A DNA stretch of 64,000 nucleotides from Rotaria sp. Silwood1. Taxonomy: Eukaryota; Rotifera; Eurotatoria; Philodinida; Philodinidae. The notes below the pieces were generated by a model. The model saw only the letters and a list, made by a program, of their open reading frames with translations. It was not told the DNA's origin and made no database searches. Positions 55,870-64,000 of this stretch are shown in pieces (the first letter of the stretch is position 1; the number at the start of each line of letters is the position of its first letter). Where the stretch lies: assembly GCA_905250075.1 (NCBI GenBank), contig CAJNOP010000010.1, forward strand, positions 3,601,822 to 3,665,821, read 5' to 3'. Position numbers and translations under genes: made by a program.

Positions 55870-57945
55870 CTGTCTTCTTATCTTTTCTATACATATGTAT
55901 ATATGTATTTTTGTAAAAAAAATTGTTTGTTGGTTTCCTTTTATCTTACAATATAGACTCAACGTAACATGTTTGATTAATTATCATGTCATAGAATACG
56001 AAAAGAATTATTAAAGTTTTGATTTTTCATTCCAATGAATTTAAAAATATATAAATAAAATATTTGTCAATGTTTTAGGTTAATGCTTGTCAATAGCATA
56101 ATTTTTATATTAGTTATCCTTGTTGATTACTTAATCATATTCGTTCTGACTTTTTTTTATCATTTGGAAGTAATATTTAACACTGCTTTAAAAGGTCACG
56201 ATAATGTTTGTTTATATTCTCGGCTATAACTTGATTTCATAGTGTTCTATTCGATTATTAGTTAGATCTTTGTCTAGGACTATCGATTTTCTTGACATTA
56301 TCAGACTCTTTCAATCCATAATATTCTGGTTTCAACATATCGTACTTGTTGTAGCTTCTATTCTGTTATTCAAACGGAAACTTTATATGGTTTATTAAAT
56401 TTGTTCCTAAATAAGGATTCTTGCTTGCCTCGAGAATTTTTTTCGTTCCACCACAAAAACAAACTTGCATTCTAGTTATGACTCGATTCATTTGTATAGA
56501 GATTCACTTCACATACCTCAGATGATAAATAAATAGTTTGTATTTCTTTAGATAATATTTCATAGATTCAGGCATATTTTGTTTGCGCTCCTTCATCTGA
56601 TCGGAGGACGTAGAATTATAATTTTATAATATTTTATTTTATGAAAATTAGTGAATGAAAATGAATATATCATATTTAAGGTCGTGTAGGTGATCTATTC
56701 GCAAGATGTTGTTGAAAGCAGCATATATATGCTCATACTGAAAATCGAATAGAAGTACATCGGTTGACTCTAGAAAAATCCTGTTCTATTTATCTTACTC
56801 ATATAACATATAACTAAAAAATAAAGAAGCGTATTCATTTAGAAAAAGAACGATGAGATAAAATTCAAATGATTTGGTTATGGAAGTTCGTAGAATTTGC
56901 TATGAAAACGATTATAATTAAGCCTAATGGAAAGCTTTTTCAATATTGAGACAAATTGTCAAATAGTCAATTCGCTTTTTATAAGATGAATTTGAAGAAT
57001 CATATGTGTCATATTCGATTGTCATCTTGGAAAAAAAGAATATTTACTTGCCATGATTTCCATATAATCCTCGATCATGTACTCTGTGTACTTTAATCGC
57101 AAATTCAAATCTCTTTTCTGTATTGAATGTTAAGCTAAATAGACTTCATGGATATATTTCGAACTGCCCTTGATTCAATCAGTCATAAAAATTGATTACT
57201 GCCATTTATGAATCTATTTATAAACTCTTTCTGAAGGCCAGCTGTCATACTATTATTTGTCATAAATATTTTTAGGTATGCATGTTATTTATCTTCTAAT
57301 TATTTCTTTTCTCATATTGATGCTTTATTCTCCAATTGACGTCACATCCTTTCATTGACACATTGACAATCAATAAAATTCAAAGATTCATTGGCATTAG
57401 TCCAACATTCAAACAATAGGTATTATGATGTACTATTCGAATAGAAAATACAATAGAAATCTTAATAAAATCAATGCGTTACAATGAAAAAATATTTTCC
57501 AGAAGATTAATTATTCAGTTCAATACATTCTATTGAACATTCTTAATTTCAATCCCTGAATATATTACTACATATATTCGAATGTATCTGCACAAATAAT
57601 ATCAGTCCTTCTTCGAAAGGTATCTTTATAGTTCAGATTTACTAGTACGAACCCTTAGACGATCAACATTCAACAGATCGATATTAAATAATCGTAAATT
57701 TCAAAATGACAAAAATTTTTGATTATATGAATTTTTGATAATTTTTTGTATTTATTAGAATAAACAAAAAACAAACGGAATGTAAATAAACATACATTTT
57801 TGTAGTAGTTAAGTACATTTGACTTTCTATATTAAATCATACATGATGTGCGGGTGTAGTATTTGATTGAATTTTGAACAAGGACAAAACATTTAAAATC
57901 AATGTTTATATTTAGTCGAACACAAAATTTTGAAAATTTACAGTT
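55870..57945 (+). repeat. Segmental duplicate copy B
   Basis: Second copy of the SH3KBP1 3' flank (see 48490-50850), in the same orientation, about 7.4 kb away. It starts near a shared TTTTTGTAAAAAAAATTGTT tract and ends near TTTAGTCGAACACAAAATTT. No exon of the adaptor gene itself is present. It retains the pre-insertion sequence at the place where copy A holds the MITE. Confidence 0.85.
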
Positions 57946-58922
57946 CACACTCTATAGAATTGAATGTGAACATTTTTCACAGCTACAAGAAACTTGATAT
58001 ATTTCAAAATTTTACATCAATTATCCAAATTTTTCAATTGTAAAAGCTCTTATTGACAAAATTCACTATCTGAGTAATGATTGAGAAAGAAAGAATATTT
58101 ACTATTACAGCTATTGGGTCTTTTGAATAAACACTCGATTGAATCAGAATATTTCAAAACAACATTCCTTAAATCTAGGTCGTTTTTTTACAATACAGGA
58201 GATAGCTGTCAGTCATCTTGTTTTTCCAGGCTTACTCCAAAGAAAAAAAACATCAGACATAATCTATTTACACAATCGACAGAAAATCTATTATCTCGAG
58301 AGTCTAACTAAGAGAACAGCTATATATATGTTTTATATTTAATATCTCTGTTTTTTTTATTTTTATTGAAATGACTTTCTAGATGAAAAAAAAGAAAAGA
58401 AAACAAGAAGCGAAAGCGATAGAAGAAAAGAAAAAAAATTGATTTGAGAAAGCGAGTGATAACAACACATGTGATGAACAAAGAGCACACAAAACTCAAT
58501 GAGATAATAAAGAAGTATTGAAAATGAATGATGTCAAAAAATCTCTTTCTTTTTAGTAATTATGCTAGAAAAAAAAAAGAAAAACACTGGGTGGAAATAG
58601 CTAAATAATAATATAACAATGATAATGCAATCAATAGCATATAGTAGGCCATTGAAAATTTAGAAGAAAAACTAACGGTGAAAAAAATGTTGTGCTCATC
58701 ATTTTATCTTTTCTCTCTGTGTCATTTAAATTACGGTACGAGAGAAAAATCAAACATCATTACATGATCAAAATGAATCAAGAAGAAGAAAAAAAAAAGG
58801 ATACGAGCACAAATAAGCTCGAAGATATTATTTTTATATACATGATCGATCAAAAGGAACAAGTAAACAAACAAAAAAAAAAAAAAAACAAAACATATTT
58901 CTTTTTCTTTTATTATCATTGT
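57946..58922. other. Intergenic / PP1 3' flank
   Basis: About 1 kb. From 58380 to 58920 it is purine-rich on the plus strand with many A runs and lies directly behind the minus-strand PP1 stop, so it is probably 3' UTR. Frames at 58081-58342 and 58692-59066 are chance; the latter runs into the PP1 last exon on the opposite strand. Confidence 0.5.
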
Positions 58923-60906
<1,984 letters not shown>

Positions 60907-61411
60907 ATTTATATATTCTACAAAAAAAAATGAAAAAACTACCGATTTATATGTGTGCAAACATACATCTGTTTGTTGCTTTTTTTTTCTTTTTCTACCC
61001 TTAGTCGTTCACACTCGTTCTTTCTTATTGGCGTCTATGGTAACGTCTTGTAAGCATTTTTTTGTTTCACAAAAGCTCTCGATTGGTAAAAGAAAAAGAA
61101 TGAATGTGCAATGATGATAGCGATAGAAGGGTTTTAGTTATGAGTGAGAAGGGCAAGACAGTAGAAAGAAAAAAAATGGCAATGAAGATGTCGTTCTATA
61201 ACATTGAAACAAAATAAAAACACTATAATAAATGAAAATTTTTCCTAATTTTAATTTTTATTTATAAATAAATTTTAATAAAAAGGTCATGAAGTGCTTT
61301 TTTAATAGATTGGTCATTTCAGGTTTGTTATGACTCATTGTATGATTACTTGCACAACTAATATTTATTTAGCTTGCATCACATTCATTTTCAAAAAACG
61401 AACGAAAAACA
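60907..61411. promoter_or_regulatory. Shared divergent promoter region of PP1 and TMA7
   Basis: About 500 bp separate the two start codons on opposite strands, so the region must hold both promoters and 5' UTRs. It contains pyrimidine-rich tracts near 60975-61000 and the motif TCGTTCACACTCGTTC (about 61006). No TATA box could be assigned with confidence. Confidence 0.6.
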
Positions 61412-61715
61412 ATGTCCGGTCGACAGGGTGGTAAATTAAAACCATTGTAAGTTTTGTTTTTCTTTTAATTAATAATGTCCTACATTAGTTCATGTATTTT
61501 TTTATTAGAAAAAATCCGAAAAAAGATGACAAGGAATTAGATGATGATGATAAAGCGTTTAAAGAAAAACAACGTGAAGAACAAAAGAAACTTGAAGGTA
61601 ATTGAAAAAGAATATTGATCTATTGTTTTATTCTATTCATTGTCTTTTTTTTTCTTATTTTCTAGAAGCTAAAAAGAAAGCAACTGGTAAAGGTCCACTC
61701 AAATTGGGCAAATAA
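61412..61715 (+). CDS. TMA7: Translation machinery-associated protein 7
   Basis: Three exons, 61412-61446, 61509-61597 and 61666-61715, give 57 aa (64 in human). The conserved start MSGRQGGKLKPLKNPKK is followed by an acidic/basic charged helix (DDKELDDDDKAFKEKQREEQ) and the invariant tail KKATGKGPLKLGK. TMA7 is a small ribosome-associated protein; loss in yeast mildly affects translation. Two AATAAA signals follow (61741 and 61804). After them comes a cluster of three small ORFs on the same strand, with a splice-acceptor-like site at 61851, an arrangement expected of the first gene of an operon. Confidence 0.96.
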
Positions 61716-61888
61716 ACAATTATGAATTTTTCAGGCTTACAATAAACTCATAACTGATTCGTAATATGTTCATCTATTGAAACTTTTTTTTTCTTTTTCA
61801 TCTAATAAATATGCTTGAAAGTTCTGGTGCTCTATATTTTTCTATATTCTAGATAAACCTCTTGTTATTTCTATTTTTTTTTTATTGA
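61716..61888 (+). promoter_or_regulatory. Intercistronic region with poly(A) signals and acceptor site
   Basis: AATAAA occurs at 61741 and 61804, followed by TTTTTCTATATTCTAG with AG at 61851-61852, then 36 nt to the next ATG at 61889. Spliced-leader trans-splicing is established in bdelloid rotifers, and poly(A) signal then acceptor then ORF within about 100 nt is the usual operon junction. That this acceptor receives a leader is inference; a separate promoter here would be very short. Confidence 0.5.
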
Positions 61889-62152
61889 ATGGGATTTGTT
61901 AAATTTTATAGCACTCGTTTAAGTCCCATTGTTACTATAGCTGCACTTCTCATTGGTATTCATATATCTTGGTGGTCGATTCAACAAAAGTTAGTTGCCA
62001 AAAAGAAATATGAAATGAATCTTTATCTTTTTTAATGTGTTAATTTTTCTAGTCCAGCTCTTGTTCCACCTTCTGAACGTCGTCGTCATTTATTAGGATT
62101 TCGTATTCCTTATTTATCGCCATCTGCTGTCGATAAAGATAAGAAAGATTGA
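61889..62152 (+). CDS. Small membrane protein, first ORF of the three-ORF cluster
   Basis: Exons 61889-61989 and 62053-62152 give 66 aa. Residues 9-32 form one membrane helix (RLSPIVTIAALLIGIHISWW) after a short basic N-terminus (MGFVKFYST). A basic, proline-containing tail follows (NPALVPPSERRRHLLGFRIP) and ends charged (DKDKKD). The topology fits a small inner-mitochondrial-membrane protein. I do not recognise the family. The stop codon TGA (62150-62152) is immediately followed by the ATG of the next ORF without any intervening base. Its 63-bp intron confirms that it is a real, processed coding unit. Confidence 0.8.
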
Positions 62153-62451
62153 ATGACTACACAACAATCAACAACTGGCTACGATCCATTTAGTGTTAAA
62201 CCATTACAAGTTCGTACAAGACGGATATTCGCACCTAGTGGAGGTTCTGTTTCAGTAACAACAGCTACTGTTCTTGTTGCTACATTGTCTGCGTGTTTTT
62301 ATTTATTAGTACCACTTGAATATATTAGGTAAATAAAAAACAGAAATGAAAAAACAAATTATTTTCAAATTTTAGACCTGATATAATCGGTTGGAATCGT
62401 ACAGCTCGTGCTCGAGAGGCTCTTACTAAAGTACAAGAGAAAAGACAATAA
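62153..62451 (+). CDS. Small membrane protein, second ORF of the cluster
   Basis: Exons 62153-62328 and 62376-62451 give 83 aa. A hydrophilic N-terminus (MTTQQSTTGYDPFSVKPLQV) with a basic patch (RTRRIF) precedes one membrane helix (about 33-55, SVTTATVLVATLSACFYLLV). Then come EYIRPDIIGWNRTARAREA and a basic end (KVQEKRQ). The post-membrane Y-x-R-P-D motif weakly recalls the complex III assembly microprotein Brawnin/UQCC6 (YYRPDL), but this is a short match. The ATG directly abuts the previous TGA, so no separate promoter or trans-splice site fits between the two ORFs. Reinitiation or leaky scanning is needed for its translation, unless an alternative start or splice exists. Confidence 0.78.
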
Positions 62452-62476
62452 TTTTCTAAAAATAATCATCAAAATT

Positions 62477-62833
62477 ATGGGCTTATTCAAAGAAGGTCTT
62501 TTTGCTTTTCGTGGCCGTCGTTTTGTTGAATGGTTTTTCATGGATCGTCCTCAACTTCCTCTTATTTGTGGTATTACATTCTATACTTTTTTGTATCTTC
62601 AATATAAATATGATTTGATTGCTCGATGGAAAGGTCAACCAACTTACAATGACTAGTATGTATTTATATTATTAAATGCTACCTTTCATAAATTTGTGTT
62701 TTTGTTTTATTATAGTTCCTATGTAAAAGAAGCTACTGAACGTGAACGTTCTCGTCTTGCTGCTCTTTCTTCTTCCTCGACACCTGCTATTTCTTCATCT
62801 CAACTATCACCTTCTTCAACCGGTGTTAATTAA
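62477..62833 (+). CDS. Small membrane protein resembling SMIM4 (complex III assembly)
   Basis: Exons 62477-62655 and 62716-62833 give 98 aa. The start is MGLFKEGLFAFRGRRFVEW, then a membrane helix near 27-47 (LPLICGITFYTFLYLQYKYD), then WKGQPTYNDYSYVKEATERE and a Ser/Pro-rich end (SSSSTPAISSSQL). The stretch GQPTYNDYSYVKEATERERS aligns well with GQETFYDVYRRKASERQYQR of human SMIM4 (UQCC5) from memory, in the same place after the membrane helix. SMIM4 is an inner-membrane assembly factor of respiratory complex III. It begins 25 nt after the stop of the second ORF. An in-frame ATG at 62408 lies inside the second ORF and is less likely to be used. Identity as SMIM4 is a moderate-strength inference. 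Confidence 0.8.
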
Positions 62834-63509
62834 ATTCGTCATCATGTTTTTGTCTTTTTAACGATGAACATTTTTTCCCTGTTTGTTTCAGTTAATATGT
62901 GCGTTTGAGAATCATTCAAACATTTCACAGTTCAGCTAACATTTTCCACATCAATAAATAGTCTTATAGATGATGGTCTTGACTTGAGTAGTATACCTTG
63001 TGTTTTGTTTTCTTTATATAGAGCGTTTGATCTATGAACAGAGAAAAATAAAAAAATTGAAAATTAATCCAATTAAGCTATGTTTGTTCAGATTTCATTT
63101 TTGGATGCATACACGAACCTATTAGTTCGAAATGGAGGCAAAACATGAGATAGATTTGTTCGTCTAAACATACATTAGAATATTTTTGGTATTATGCCAT
63201 GCTCAAGAATTTGAGGTATTGCTTGCAACCGAATTCAATAGATGTTTTCGTTGTTCTTTGTTTTCAATAATGAGAGAATAAGAGAAGTTGTGAAATATTG
63301 TTTTTTTTTTTATAAAAGCTAAAAAACAAAATTCAAAGAGCTAGACATTAATTTATTTAAACGAACACTTCATACTCAATCTTACTCTAATATTTATTTA
63401 TCAAATTACATTTAATTGGTCATTGATCAGAACAACATATGCTTGACAAACAGAATTAATACACAATGAAGAAAATAATAAAGTAAATAAAATAAAAAAT
63501 AGTATAGAC
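62834..63509. other. Intergenic after the small-ORF cluster
   Basis: 3' flank of the cluster, with AATAAA candidates near 62954 and 63045, then AT-rich DNA with a poly-T run at about 63299-63312. No gene was seen. Confidence 0.5.
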
Positions 63510-63908
63510 TAGATATGTGCAGGACCCAGCTTTTTGGTCCTGGAAACTTTTTTGATCGATGTCCGAGAAATTTTTTTTGGTCGTCTCGGCAGCAGCTATT
63601 TTAGTTTTCCGAGTTCTAGTCTAGAACTATCAAATCATAAGGCTTTGGATTTGCTCCATCTCTCTATTTAAAAGATATTGTTCAAAACTCGTTCTAAAGA
63701 TTTATGTAGTTGACTAATAGTACTTTTTTGGGTAATTTCGATTGAATTATGTTCTGATTGATGATTTCTAAGATCATTCTCTTAAAGCTATAGAATATTT
63801 AACTATAGTCTTTGGTTTCTGTTCGAGTGCCTCTTTTCTTGTAGTTTCATTCGAGATCTCCGTAGCTTCTCTTTGCGGTGGTTTCAATTCCAGTCTTGCA
63901 CATCTTTA
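63510..63908. mobile_element. Second hAT-like MITE, about 399 bp
   Basis: Imperfect terminal inverted repeats TAGATATGTGCAGGAC (left) and, on the complement of the right end, TAAAGATGTGCAAGAC. It is flanked by GTATAGAC (63502-63509) and GTATAGGC (63909-63916), an 8-bp target duplication with one mismatch. The duplication length and TA-start termini fit the hAT superfamily. It has no coding capacity. It is more decayed than the element at 50170 and its sequence differs, so it is a different family. Confidence 0.6.
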
Positions 63909-64000
63909 GTATAGGCTTACTGAATAATGAAATAAATAAATCAACTTCTGATATATGTCATATTTTAGTAAGACAGTTTTTTAAATTAATGATTCATTTT

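Overview
The window is nuclear DNA from a small metazoan, most likely a bdelloid rotifer such as Adineta or Rotaria. It is strongly AT-rich. Its genes are intron-rich, most introns are 45-70 bp GT-AG introns, and the proteins are clearly animal (CMIP, VWA8, ASTE1, SH3KBP1/CD2AP, PP1, TMA7, ATP synthase subunit c). One gene is a mono-ADP-ribosyltransferase of the TWW...SSC type that is greatly expanded in bdelloids. Exon coordinates were worked out by hand from splice motifs, reading phase and remembered family sequences, so single boundaries may be off by a few bases.

1-13.8 kb holds genes on the minus strand: a possible exon of an unrecognised gene, a Ser-rich AKAP-like helical-repeat protein, asteroid homologue ASTE1 (662 aa), CMIP (17 exons, about 708 aa) and an unrecognised type I membrane glycoprotein (10 exons, 336 aa). 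15.9-25.4 kb is on the plus strand: mitochondrial ATP synthase c subunit, the mitochondrial AAA/VWA protein VWA8 (11 exons, 1472 aa) and the ADP-ribosyltransferase.

25.4-45 kb is gene-poor. It contains coding-like debris, a tandem array of about 21 copies of a 93-bp (31-codon) unit, a Gly/Tyr/Pro-rich protein with three half-EF-hand repeats, one small unknown minus-strand gene, and a diverged block that recurs near 52 kb.

45-58 kb carries an SH3KBP1/CD2AP adaptor (15 exons, 547 aa). Its 3' flank is duplicated 7.4 kb further on. Between and inside the two copies lie a 357-bp hAT-type foldback MITE with a perfect 8-bp target duplication, a mariner transposase relic and an internally deleted hAT transposase relic.

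58.9-62.8 kb is compact. PP1 (336 aa, minus) stands head-to-head with TMA7 (plus). TMA7 is followed by three small single-membrane-segment ORFs with gaps of 173, 0 and 25 nt. The 0-nt stop-to-start junction points to a true polycistronic message. The last ORF resembles the complex III assembly factor SMIM4, whose fly homologue also sits on a bicistronic transcript with another complex III smORF. This cluster is the most interesting item in the window. A second hAT-like MITE lies at 63.5-63.9 kb.
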